From Zancudomyces culisetae (lineage: Eukaryota; Kickxellomycota; Harpellomycetes; Harpellales; Legeriomycetaceae), in assembly GCA_001969505.1 (NCBI GenBank), contig LSSK01001441.1:1-39487 (forward strand): a DNA stretch of 39,487 nucleotides, written 5' to 3'. The notes under the pieces were generated by a model. The model did not search any database. It worked only from the letters and a program-made list of their open reading frames with translations, and was not told where the DNA came from. Positions within the stretch are counted from its first letter, which is position 1. Every line of letters starts with the position of its first letter. Made by a program: the position numbers and the translations under genes. Shown piece after piece: positions 1 through 10,895 of this stretch.

Positions 1-10
1 AAAAAAAAAC

Positions 11-1477
11 ATGCTTAAGATTGTAACAGTTATTATGTTAATTGGAGCCACCAATGCGTTAATGGCTATTAGAAAAGACGTTGTGGTTATTAAAGATAAT
101 GTCGTGACAGATCTGGATGAGTACACTACGTATGACATTGATTCAAATACCAGTACCTACTTGCCAACATCAAAAAACAAAGAGGCCAAAGGTATCCTAT
201 ATAGCTTAAACAGTCCGCTGGATTGTGTTGTGGCAGACAGGGAAAAAAGCTATTTTGAAAAGAGCTTCGGTCACATAGCACTCATATCATTGATGGAATG
301 TAAATTCAACGATATGCTCAAGCAAGCATATCATGACAGAGCTGTAGGTGCTTTGGTTTATGACATTACTTTCCAAAATTTGACAGAGCTAAAACAGCAT
401 TTAGTGAGTAACTTTTCAAGCACAAATATTGATATACCTGTGTACTTAATAAACAACTTTTCGGGATCATTATTGCGACGTCAACTTTTCGATTTGGAAA
501 GAGCCAACAGCGAAACCGCAACCAAGGGGACCAGGAAGGTCGTGTTTATAACTTTTCCCACAAAAGATGAAGCATTGTTTACAAGCCTGCAAATACTGTT
601 GATATCAACATATTCCCTGGTAGGCGTTGTACTCGTAGTTTTAGGTAAGTAGATATTCTAGTAGAAAATTATAATTTTATGTTTATATACAAGGGGTGGG
701 AGGGGTATAGGTTATCTTTAAACACTTCTCAAAAAAATACTTGTTTATTTGATAGTATGCAATCACCTGTATAAACGGTTTATGTTCGAGGCTAAAGCAT
801 GTACGTTAGGTACTAATAACCGTGATCTCAAGCCTAAACACACCACCTTGTCTCCGAGCGACCTGAAGTATCTAGAAAAAAAGGAATTAACCCCAGAGGA
901 TGTAATCGGTGTCAAAGAAAATATAAGGCATAGCGATGCCAACGGAACTTCCAGCCCCTCAAATACTGTTTCAACCGCTGCATCATATCAACACAATAGA
1001 AAGCTGCCGCTATGTTCTATATGTATCGATGATATTACAATAGGTGCAGAAATCAGAAAACTGCCATGCGGACATATATTCCATCAGGAATGTATTGAAT
1101 CATGGTTGTTGTTAAAATCATGCGTTTGTCCCACATGTGGTTATAACGTGAAGGAGGTATTGATGCTAAAAGCTGATCAGAATGATGCTCATTTTGAAAA
1201 GACCCCACTAAAAATGTCCCAGATTGGTCTTGTCACCACCGAAAAAAAGAGCCTCTTTACCAAGATAATGACAAAGCTTGGTTGTCAGGCAGGGGAAAAT
1301 CTGCAACCTTTGTCACCTAACAACTCGGGTTTAAGTAACATCACGTCGAATATGAGAAAAAAAACGAGAATTGAATATATTGACACGGATTTTGCTCCTC
1401 ATGATGCGAATATTGCCAAAAAGAGCGCTAGAGCTGCTACTTCATTCGAGTGTGAATATTACAACATGTACAAATAA
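11..1477 (+). CDS. PA-TM-RING type E3 ubiquitin ligase (2 exons)
   Basis: Exons 11-644 and 756-1477 join in phase (donor GTAAGT, acceptor ATAG) to give 451 residues. Residues 1-17 look like a signal peptide. The luminal part, about 20-185, has the size and hydrophobic pattern of a protease-associated (PA) domain. A membrane helix lies at about 188-217 and is split by the intron. A RING-H2 finger follows at 298-339: CSIC, x14, CGH, x2, H, x2, C, then CPTC. The C-terminal tail of about 110 residues is polar and basic. This is the architecture of RNF13/GRAIL-type ligases of the endosome, vacuole or Golgi, which ubiquitinate membrane cargo. The PA domain is called from position and architecture, so it is less certain than the RING. 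The ATG lies only 10 bases from the window edge, so an upstream exon cannot be excluded. It is tail-to-tail with the PFK-2 gene. Confidence 0.85.
645..755 (+). other. Intron of the PA-TM-RING gene
   Basis: The 111-nt intron starts GTAAGT and ends GATAG. It interrupts the codon for Val212 inside the membrane helix. Removing it joins the PA and membrane part to the RING part in one frame. Confidence 0.85.
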
Positions 1478-1973
1478 GTGTATTGTACTATCCATGTTGA
1501 GCAGTGGTAAACTTTTTTAGAGAACTCTAAAAATTCTACACGAGTAAGCCAAAGTGTACAAGTAGCACTGCTTAACATTATTTTTTCATTTTTTGATATA
1601 TGGCGACCAATAAGCCAAAGGCTGGAGAATTTTTTTTATTGAGTAGGCGATTCATCCCTGGGTTTTAAGAGACAATACGATTCCTCGCCTATAGAGCAGA
1701 AAAAATACAACGATTCGACAGAGGGGGGGTTATAGGATGGCTGGAACATGGTTTTTTTTTTGTAGTGGTCATATCTATTTACTAGCTTTACGTTTGTTTC
1801 TTTTTAAAAAAAGAAAAGTGTAACAGTGATAAATATTGGTAAATGCACAATACATGATCACCAATTATGGAAAAATCCTATTATTTTCCACACATCATTA
1901 AAGCTTATTTTTTCTCTCACTAACAGAAAAAATAAATAAATAAAAAATTGCAGGCAAAATTGCTAGATATAAA
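1478..1973. other. Convergent 3' region between RING and PFK-2 genes
   Basis: About 500 nt of AT-rich sequence between two genes that end toward each other. AATAAA-type polyadenylation signals lie on the plus strand near 1929-1942. A TTTATT stretch near 1634 could serve the minus-strand gene. No coding potential was seen. Confidence 0.5.
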
Positions 1974-4270
1974 TCAAGCATCCGTTATGGGGATCTTTTT
2001 TTCAATACAGCCATATGCTGTGGGCGTGAGTTCAACCAAAACTGATCGAGGGAATTTCAATGTGGGTATCACTCTCTTTGGAAGGATTCCCGGTGTGAAG
2101 TAGGCATAGACGCATCGCAAAACCGATTCTGGGGCAATGATCAAAATGTCATTTTCTTCGCGCTCTAAGCTCAGTATTACCGCCTCGAGCCTCAAAGACA
2201 GATCAAAGTATGACTATGGATACAATAGATTTTTTTAAAAAAAGAATGGAGGTCAGCCTGGATGTACAAACGGTTTTACAAACTATTCGTTTACCGCAGC
2301 ATGAGACAATAAAAGAAGACATAGAAATATGGTGGATAAATCTTACCTCAGCTCGTGGAAAGCTATAATTATATGGATCGATGATGTGCTTGTCATATTC
2401 TTCGGGATATTTCTCTTTAATCTCGTTTGGTGTCATACCAAGAACAACACCTTCGTCTCTGCCCCTAAGCATCATCCGTCTACGAACTACAACTCCATCT
2501 TTATCCAAAAATGGCTCAGCCGTTTGAATACATTTGACTTGGGATGAGCACCAAACTTTTAGGATTACCCCCTAACAAAATTTTAAATTTATTTGTGCGA
2601 TTAGTCTATTCCAAGATATGGCTTATTCAGCTGAAAGGAAACTTACATCACTTCTCGCTTCATATCCACGGTTTCTCTCCTTTATACGTTTCATTATGGA
2701 TGCATACAGTTTCTCGCTGTACTCTTTTCCGGCTTCAGATAAATTAGGGTCGGCTTTCAGGCTTACACCTGATACTTCTTCTCCGCACTATATTGATGTT
2801 GTTCACATGTATAAATTCTTAGTTCTGTCATTAAAAAAAATTTTATTATCATTTTCAGCTTTTCTTAAGCCGACTTTGATATCAGATAAACACAAATAAA
2901 TATTTACCCGAGCAAGGTAGATAACCCGATTTAGAGTATGTATGTTCATCAGATAAAATACTAGTCTTGTCTATTAGTCATATATGATACTACTGTTTAG
3001 TATACGCTTGTAGATTTCATGCTCGAGGTCAAAAAAAGAGTGAAAATATCGAAAATACGCATTTCATTATGACCCATTGCTTTGAAAATAAGAATAATTA
3101 AAATACCATCAAATAGCCGCTTATATTGTTTGTTTCTATCCGATCTCCCGAGTTGATAAGTTTTATATACTGCAAACTCTTATCGGTAATCGTTTCATAC
3201 TCTGGCTCAAAGCTCTTGACTTTCAACTAAGTATATTTACGAAAGACACTTTTTATGAAATACTAAGACAAAGTGCAGATTAAAATCGATTAGCGAGAAG
3301 GAAACCCTTACCTTGAAGTCATTTATAGCATCCTCTTCGCTCATTTTTTCATACTATTAATAAAAATCACAGTTATCTGATTGAAAGAATTCATCAAAAA
3401 GAGTATAATAAGCTTACATCTGGTGAATTGATCTTCACTTTGCGGATGTTCGCCTCGATTACAGCCTCTTTTTCGCATATATATTCTAAAAGTTAAATAT
3501 ATGTTTCAAACATCGTAATTAAATGTGATTTTTTCCCATGGTTGAATTATTTGCAAAAGAATAACTGTATACAATATTTACCAATAAACACAGGTTGTAT
3601 CCCAAGCCCTTCTAGTTTGGTTTTTACATCTTCCCTCGTTGCTCGAGATAAGTTCGCACCATCATAGATCGCTACCTGTCCCTTTTGTTTAAGTAAAAAG
3701 TCGGCCAACTCTTGTAAACATTCATTATAAAGAAATTCCCTGAGCTCCTTTGAGTCATCACCTATTGGCGAGTTGGATCAAATAATGGCGTTTACTCTTA
3801 TTGAATTGCTAAAGGAATGTTTCTTCAAAAAACAAAAAAAAACAGCTATACTTGGATCAGAAGTGTATATCGCTTATATCTCAAAAGATTTTCCCTTCTC
3901 TCCAATTTCGTTTCCGTCTTTAGGGAGGAGGAGAATGAGGGAAGGAGATAGATCTTAATTTGTACTTTGTTGAATTATTAGTTGCTTACTTTTACTGACA
4001 AGCTCGTACATGGTCTGAGAACCATATAACCTTCTGCGTGTTATTCCCACGTTAAAAGTGTCGCATTTTATGCCCATCCATGAGAGGTATCGAACAATCG
4101 CAAGTGATGTGTGGGTTTTCCCCCGAGCTGGCAACCTATTATGTGTTTTTAATTGAACATTTTCAAGTGTTGGCTCATGATTTAATAGTACTGGAAACTT
4201 ACCCAACATTTACTATTGCAATGGGGGATGTCTTTTTGAGGGAATGCTCACTACCTAGATCTTCAGACAT
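1974..4270 (-). CDS. 6-phosphofructo-2-kinase with degenerate fructose-2,6-bisphosphatase domain (10 exons)
   Basis: The gene is complement(join(1974..2213, 2347..2571, 2647..2787, 2908..2970, 3107..3226, 3312..3353, 3418..3485, 3582..3761, 3990..4135, 4203..4270)), 430 residues, every junction in phase. The N-terminal kinase half has the P-loop GLPARGKT (23-30, assembled across intron 1), RYLSWMGIK, FNVG, a DATN-like YDGAN and ANIRKVKINSPDY. It should make fructose 2,6-bisphosphate, the activator of phosphofructokinase-1. The second half has the bisphosphatase fold (FYLMNIH, IQTAE, KYPEEY, ESVLRCVYAYF, LTPTAYGC). Its three catalytic positions are changed: RHGE is RCGE (Cys230), the Glu of NEIDAG is Gly313, and the His of HQAVLRC is Pro379. 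A kinase-only enzyme is therefore likely. Yeast Pfk26, which has Ser for the active-site His, is a precedent. An in-frame TAG just upstream supports the start. Confidence 0.92.
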
Positions 4271-6023
4271 TATGACACTTTTCTTTACTGTCCTCTTCTA
4301 AGAAGCACTTATAAAATTGTTATTAATTTACTATTAATTTTGTAGTGATTATCTAAACCTGCCAATTATAATTGTAGTTCGTTTCTAATTTTCTGTTCTC
4401 GTCTGTTACATCGTTTGCACAAATCAATGCAAATTTGGCATTTAGTGGAGCCTGATATTTAAAACACATTTCACCATTGAACTTTTATGCAAGCAAATAA
4501 AGGGGTAGCTTGTATGGCAAATGGAAAACAGCCCAGAAGGTTTGTCAAAAAGTGTACCCTAATCAGCATATAATACACATGGTAACATATAAAACCTTAC
4601 CTCCTTTCATTAGTGGAAAACATTTTAGTTTAAAGCATGATGATCTATTTTTAGCTCTATGGTACTACACACACGTTTACAAGAAAGAACAAATAAATAT
4701 ATGGGCAGCGGAAATTGAAAGCAGTAATTTTCAAATAAGCTTGGTGTGGGAGGAATAATGAACTAAAAATGGACATATACATATCTTTATTTGTTGCTTT
4801 TCCTTATTGCATGATTCATTTATTAACGGACATCACATAAAACTGAAAAAAAAGTAATCCTACACAACATATACCTAACCAATTCCCCTTCATCCCTCTA
4901 GAGACTCCATAACACACCATATGTTCATTCAAGGACATTGGTTCTGCTCTGAGTCGACCTAAGATTTTTATTCTAACCCGATAGACGCTATTCAATGATT
5001 TCGCTGTTCCAAGCTCAACCAAGAATACTAATTCGGTTTCTCTATTCTTAACAGAGATAAACCAGCCTTTGTAACACCACCTCTCCAAGGAGTCTTCATA
5101 CAAAAAAAAGGTTTTTTCCACATCTCTCCTCTCACTAATCTCTTCACATCCTGGGTTTGATACTTCTGAAATACGTTTCTAGAAACGATAACCACAGTGC
5201 TGCGGAGTATTTGCTGTCAAAAAAGTTGACCAACGGTTTCTACGCTATTCTTTTCGCAAAAAGAACACTGTATCTTGAACTTAATATATACTAGTCCCAT
5301 ACTTGCTAGCCTATCTTAGCTGCTGTCTAAAACCTACTTGTTCATACCTTTCCTGTTATTCTTGGACCTAATTTATATTTGGTGTGTATAAGCTGTAGAT
5401 AACACCCTTTTTCAGGACGAATTCGTGAATTACCAAACACACTCATCTTTGGTGTAAAGTAACACTATATCAGGTACTATCTATAAATGAGTGCAGTGTT
5501 TTAAAAGTGTGATGTCATTTTACATAACAAGGTTGCTGAGTCATTTCCGTAGTTTGTTAGGGATCTTTTTAGTATTTTATTATTTGTTTCATTTATAGGT
5601 GTTATACTTAAAGACTCGATTAAAACAAAGAAAAATATGGCATTCAATTAAAAATAATGAGTAATGTTAAGCGTTAAAAATAAAGTAAAACCACCACCAA
5701 AACACATCTTGCGTCTGTGGTTGAAAGAATGAAAATATAAACAAAAAATAAAGTTAGTATACTATACATTTGGTGTCACTAGGTTACGTTCTCGGTACTT
5801 GTTTCGTTTTAATCCGAGCTGAATTTATTTCTATATTACATTAAGATATCATATAGCGAGATACACCGGCTTATTCTCGCGCTCTAGTTAATCGTCCACT
5901 GTTCATCGTTCCCCTCACTCTCACTCTCTATACACCCACTCGTCTTTCAGGTCACAGTTTAAGAAAATATCTAGATAGCAATTATTTCTTGTACTGGTAG
6001 CTTTTTCAAAGCCGTGAAGCTAA
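4271..6023. other. Spacer: PFK-2 promoter, LINE-like relic, 3' end of Cys-cluster gene
   Basis: The part next to 4270 should hold the PFK-2 promoter and 5' UTR. The part near 6023 should hold the 3' UTR of the minus-strand Cys-cluster gene. The middle contains a degenerate retroelement fragment, listed separately. An 82-codon open frame at 4510-4758 (+) has no recognisable motif and is not called as a gene. From 5640 to 6000 I see only AT-rich sequence. Confidence 0.5.
4819..5325 (-). mobile_element. Decayed 3' fragment of a LINE-like (non-LTR) retrotransposon
   Basis: On the minus strand near 5312-5220 a frame reads RLASMGLV, then IQCSFCEKN and SVETVGQLF. This fits the zinc-binding segment that follows reverse transcriptase in many LINE elements (zf-RVT: R-L-x3-G-L, C-x2-C, ET-x2-HLF, C). 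A stop follows at once and the final His/Cys are not intact. A neighbouring frame stays open from about 5190 to 4819 with two in-frame stops further upstream (about 5202 and 5247), as expected for frameshifted decay. No intact reverse transcriptase, endonuclease, poly(A) tail or target-site duplication was seen. The match is to a short motif, so the call is tentative. The open part could instead be a lone unknown exon. Confidence 0.4.
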
Positions 6024-6785
6024 CTACTTGGCTACTGTGGTCAGACGAGGAACAAATATTGTAAATTCTTCACTCGACGGCATCCTTAGTTGATCATTGA
6101 CAGGACAGTAGAAAAATGCGGAAACATCACTTTGTTCTGAATCTGTGGAATTGGCACAATAAGCACCCGTAGAGGGCAAGATTTTATTTACATCTTTGGT
6201 TCGTGTATACACGCTTTCCAAGAATGGTTTGTTCAAAAACTCGTTCGGTTCGCGGAAAGAAGTCTCCTTTTTCATGATACTTTTATCCTTACGGCCACCA
6301 GAAAAATAAGAAGTAACTTTTGAGAATCCACCAAAAGATTTGCTCTTTTTAAAGGGCTCTGAGGGGTTATTTTTGTAAATGGGGTTTATTATAACAGTGT
6401 TGGTCACATTCTCAAAGTGCAAATTGTCAATATCCTTGGAACTTGATGGTTCACGTCGCAATAAATGAGTACTTTTACCACCGAAGTCCGTCGCCTTGGT
6501 CTTCTTGAGTTTTTCATTGTTGTTCTTGGGTGATGATGACTCTTTTCTATGCATTTTATTTGTCGAAAGATCATGGGCTGGCTTTCTGGTCCTGGTACAA
6601 GATAGATACCTCTGAACTATTGGATCGTGGTAAGGAGTTTGATACTTTAGTATGGAAGTGTCCTTGTTTAAAAACATTATTGTTACGCAGTAAACACAGT
6701 CGCAGTTTCGATGGCAAGTGCAGCTACAAGGAAGCGTCTTGATACAGCAGCTGCCTTTCCACCCCCTACAGTACTCACATCCCAT
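6024..6785 (-). CDS. Hypothetical protein with N-terminal Cys cluster, 253 aa
   Basis: I do not recognise this protein. One uninterrupted frame of 253 codons starts MGCEYC. Residues 1-33 hold ten cysteines (3, 6, 13, 14, 20, 22, 24, 28, 30, 33) and His25, including C-x2-C and C-x-C-x-C patterns. This suggests a small metal-binding knuckle or a multiply palmitoylated N-terminus. Gly2-Cys3 would also suit N-myristoylation with palmitoylation. The rest is polar, rich in Ser, Lys and Asn, and probably disordered, with KKSKSFGGF and KKETSF as possible phosphorylation sites. No membrane helix is seen. A GTGAGT sequence directly after the ATG could be a donor for a different upstream exon, so the start is not certain. 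Neighbours give no functional clue. It is probably a lineage-specific gene. Confidence 0.6.
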   Translation of the reverse strand: MGCEYCRGWKGSCCIKTLPCSCTCHRNCDCVYCVTIMFLNKDTSILKYQTPYHDPIVQRYLSCTRTRKPAHDLSTNKMHRKESSSPKNNNEKLKKTKATDFGGKSTHLLRREPSSSKDIDNLHFENVTNTVIINPIYKNNPSEPFKKSKSFGGFSKVTSYFSGGRKDKSIMKKETSFREPNEFLNKPFLESVYTRTKDVNKILPSTGAYCANSTDSEQSDVSAFFYCPVNDQLRMPSSEEFTIFVPRLTTVAK

Positions 6786-9700
6786 ATTCGTTACTGGTTA
6801 GAAAGTATTCAACACCCAAAGTAATTCTTAGTTTTGCGAGATTGGTCTTTCCAGTGGTGCACAATAAAAGGACAAAAAAAAAGTACTTGCTATGAAGGTG
6901 TTTTCTGTATTTATCTTGCCGAACAAATACTTGTTTCTTCAGTTGTGGTCGTAAAAACGCATTTATATACATCGCGAGTGGTTTTTTTTAATAAACATAT
7001 TTCCCTTATCTTGTTGGAAGAAGAGGGGGGGGATTAAAAAAAAACCCTGTATCAACTGAGCCATTCTTTTCCCACTGCACTATTCATCAAAACTACTTGT
7101 GGGTATTAACTTTGAAAAAAAATGCGTAAATTAGGGTGTTTGTAAATAAATTGCAAATTTATGTGGCACAATATTAATTTAGGTTTAACAATTATGAATA
7201 ACGTAAATAAATTATAACCTATGTTACTTTTGTCACTATATTATAAAGCCAGCAGAGCTTCCGGAAGTCGCCTCTAGCAAGTATGAATTCCTATTACCAA
7301 ACCGCAAATAAATCCCCGTTAGCAGGTGAGTTTGAACCTATGGTTGTCTGAAGGAGACTGTACACAAAAAAATTTTTTAAAAGGGAATTAAATTTGTAAA
7401 AGGACCGAAAAAATATGTACATTTTGGGCTTACTCATCATGCCTAAATTTGAAACTTTAAGTGTCTGATCAAAGACTGAAAAAAACAAAGGAAATAGTTG
7501 CTAAAGCTGGCACTGGTACTGGTACTGGTTCTGATAATTGCAAATGATGAAAAATCCATGGATGAAAAAATACATTTTTGCTAGAAGCAAAGTGGAAATT
7601 CTATCACCCGGGTTTATAGCTTAGGTTTATATTGTATTGGTATCGGTGTGTGGTATCTCGTTTCGAGATCTTAGCATTTAAGCAATATCTGGAAAAAATT
7701 TTCGTACCACCCAAAATATTATTCCTTAAATTCGAAATGCACACTGCTTCATCCTAACTGGTATAATAAGTTAGTGAATAAACAAATAAATAAAGCCTAT
7801 GAAGGTGTGCCTTCAACCATTAAAAGTAAAATGGAAAAAAGTACGCTAAGCAAAACAAAAACCATACAACTTATTAGAGTTTTATCAAAATCAATAAATA
7901 TACAGGTTTGAATAAATGGCATCCCCAGCACTATTACTTTAGGTGGCGTGTAAACTGTCTAAATATAAACGTCCCGTTTAAATATACCATCAGGGTTTAT
8001 TTAATAAATTATTGGAAACTGTTTTTCACTATAAATGCGCATTTACATAGCAAACATGTTTGTTTGACTTTAGGAGAATTGGAAGAGGTAGAGATTGTTG
8101 AATTAGGTAAAACATTATATTAAAATCAAAGGAATGTATACTATTCGAAATCTCAACCAGCTGATAGAAGCTATAATCGAGTGTTGGTAATGCAGTTTTT
8201 TACACCACAACCATAGTTTGAATGATTATACAATCTGAAATCATTAACGAAAAAAATCAAATTTTGTCAATTTTGGATTTATGGGTGTTTGTTCCATGAA
8301 AAATAGGCAGAAATCATAGTCGGTTTTACTTTGCGTTTTAGTGGAGGTGTGTCAAAAAATAACTAGCATAAAAACTCGTACTCGTGGTTCATGCTAATGT
8401 ACTTTACCAAATGGCTATGCTTAGTTGTCATGCGAATAATTACTAAAATATTGTCTTTGGGTGTACAGTTATAACTGGACAACTATGGTAACACAGTCGA
8501 GAACTCCCTCTATAAACAGCACCCAAGATGCCACTCGTCTGGTGTCCTGGTGCTTTGAATCCAGTTCAATACAAAAATATTGAGGGGATGCCTCCTTTGG
8601 TTGTGATTTAACCTACCATCTATGGTTTTGATCCACACTTCCTCTCTTAGGTATTCACGTCTTTATATTTAGATGAAGCATTAAGAATTTATTAAACCTA
8701 GCATTTAGCCATTTAGAACAAGTTCAAGATGGGATAACAATTAATTTAGATATTGGTGCAACTATGCTCTTAAAAAGGTCAAAATGAATCATTTCTTTTC
8801 AATTAATCGAGGTTCAGACCAATTAGCAAATGTTCTGTTATCCAATTATATAGTTACTGACCACAAATTGGAGAAAAATTAACCCATGGCAAAATGAAGC
8901 TATTATTCAAGAGGAATCAACATCAAAATCAAGCATCAAATAGGATACAAATTTTATGAACAGATTTTTTATTTAGCTAACATTTAGTTGAATTAAAATC
9001 GCTTTTCATTTGGATGGTTTTGTTTAGGGTATTAAAATTAGCATATCAAGAAGACATTATAGCAACAAAAATATCCTCATGGCGGCAAACTTCGCACTTT
9101 TTGGAGGATGGCCTACCAACTAGCTGAGAAAAAAAGAGCGCAATTAACTTTTATAGAAGTAATTACATATTAATTAACCCAATGTAATCTGTGCTAAAAT
9201 TAATTGGCGACCAACTTTTTTCATATACCATCTACAATTCACTAGAAATAACGATTTAAACAACACATATTTGGTGTGACACATGAAACAAAAAGAGCAT
9301 TAATGCTTTTTGGCGAATAAATACAATTGTTTAGCCCTCGGACAAGAGTATAGTTTCTTTTAAAAGAACCGGAAGGTGAAAAAAAAAGACATAGTAAAAC
9401 AAATAAAACAGTGAAGCTAGCTTTTGTAACACATCGCTACATCTTCTCACCTTTTATCAACTTGATACCATCTGTGTGACCCCTATAAATGAGTGCAAGT
9501 ACGTTGAAAATGTGATTTAGCAGATGGAGCCAATATAAGACAAACTTTAATATAACGATGAACAGCTTTGTTACTTTGTGATTATTGTTTTATGTAAACT
9601 GTGAAGTACACCTACAAAAACTCATACTCTTGAGCATGTGTTAGAGAGAAAAGGGTTGAATCATGTCGCTTAACTTGTAGCCTTATTCATCAACCTTCGT

Positions 9701-10895
9701 TTCCACTTTGCGCTGTACTACTATCCTCCTTTAATGTTGACAAATGTACTAGAAGATATTCTAAAATGTTTCACCATACTTAGTATCCACACTTGAAGTA
9801 CTGATTCAAAATCATCATATCAGTGGAAACAAAAATTAACAAATAAAAATGTTAAGTATTAAACACAACCTTTTGGCCATCAGTAGAGCATATCGTCAAC
9901 ATTTTCTGCTCTTTTATTGGTGTGATCAGCTGCCAGGGTAGCTGAGTTAGCGGTTTAAGCCGTAACTGCTTAATGTCTCATAAATATCAAGCGGTTCTTC
10001 CCTACCATAGCTTTATTACAATAGCAACTTCAAATACGAAAACTCATTGGTGGTATGGCCAAAAATGGTTTAATAAACATTGTTGTGGAAAGCCGAATAG
10101 CCTTCTCGTTAATTCTAGGTTGACTCTGAGTTAGAAATTTAGTAATATTATCTATTCTGTTGTTTTAGAAAACTTCACCACATTCGAATAAAATGTAGTA
10201 GTGCGCATAAATATGTTCTACCATACACGTCAACTCGTTGGTATAGTCCTATACCCGAGTGGACATAACCTTAATTTATACGAATTACGCTGTACATTTC
10301 CGATATTTTCTATATTAGGCAATATTGTTGTTATCTCCACAAAAAAAAACCCGAGGTTTTGTGAATATAGCAAAAAAAAAAAAAGCAACGAAATATCACA
10401 TGGTAGTAAGTAAATATAGTAATAATGAGTAATATCAATCAATAATTAATAATCTCTGGTAAAAATTACACTATTTATATATGAAAAGCGTTGTGCTTAC
10501 CAACACCTTTCATCTACCCCAAAATTTAAACACTTTTTTTAACTAAATCCTAAAGGTTACCAACCAAAAGGATGTGGACCCTCCTCCTGGCCACACACTC
10601 TATTTGTCTATCAGCTTTTTTTCACACTTTCCTTAATTGTAAACGCAAACCACCCATTAGACATCGCAGATAGATATATACCCCAAAAACTGACCCACTG
10701 ACAAACCATTTGTGCCTGATTAGCTAAAGGGGAGCTGTCTACTTATTAAATTTGGATACTTTTATCCTTTCAAATGAGAAAATCGGGTTTACAAATTTGA
10801 ATTTAAATTATCACTATCAACCCAAAGCAAAAAACAAAACAAAACAGAACAAACATACCATCTTTTAAATAAACAGGCATTTGTATCAAACATAT
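6786..10895. other. 4.1-kb AT-rich region without a recognisable gene
   Basis: This stretch lies between the start of the Cys-cluster gene and the 3' end of the giant Fmp27-like gene. No open frame has a recognisable family. Coding-like tracts broken by stops occur near 8700-8880 (frames reading DGITINLDIGATMLL and INRGSDQLANVLLSNYIV) and near 9070-9170. They may be relics of a gene or transposon, but I cannot assign them. Small open frames at 7908-8123 (+), 10201-10413 (+) and 10230-10442 (-) are not convincing. A short GGTACT-like repeat lies at about 7510-7533. No tRNA was found. Confidence 0.5.

Noticed and set aside
2329-2899. Plus-strand frames 2329-2547, 2544-2747 and 2618-2899
   Set aside because: They are antisense to clear PFK-2 exons on the minus strand.
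4510-4758. 82-codon plus-strand frame
   Set aside because: No recognisable motif, no splice partner and AT-rich context; not enough to call a gene.
7501-7535. CTGGTACTGGTACTGGTT repeat
   Set aside because: Only about four short degenerate units; likely simple sequence.
10201-10442. Overlapping 70-codon frames on both strands
   Set aside because: Complementary frames in AT-rich sequence with poly-A runs; no motif.
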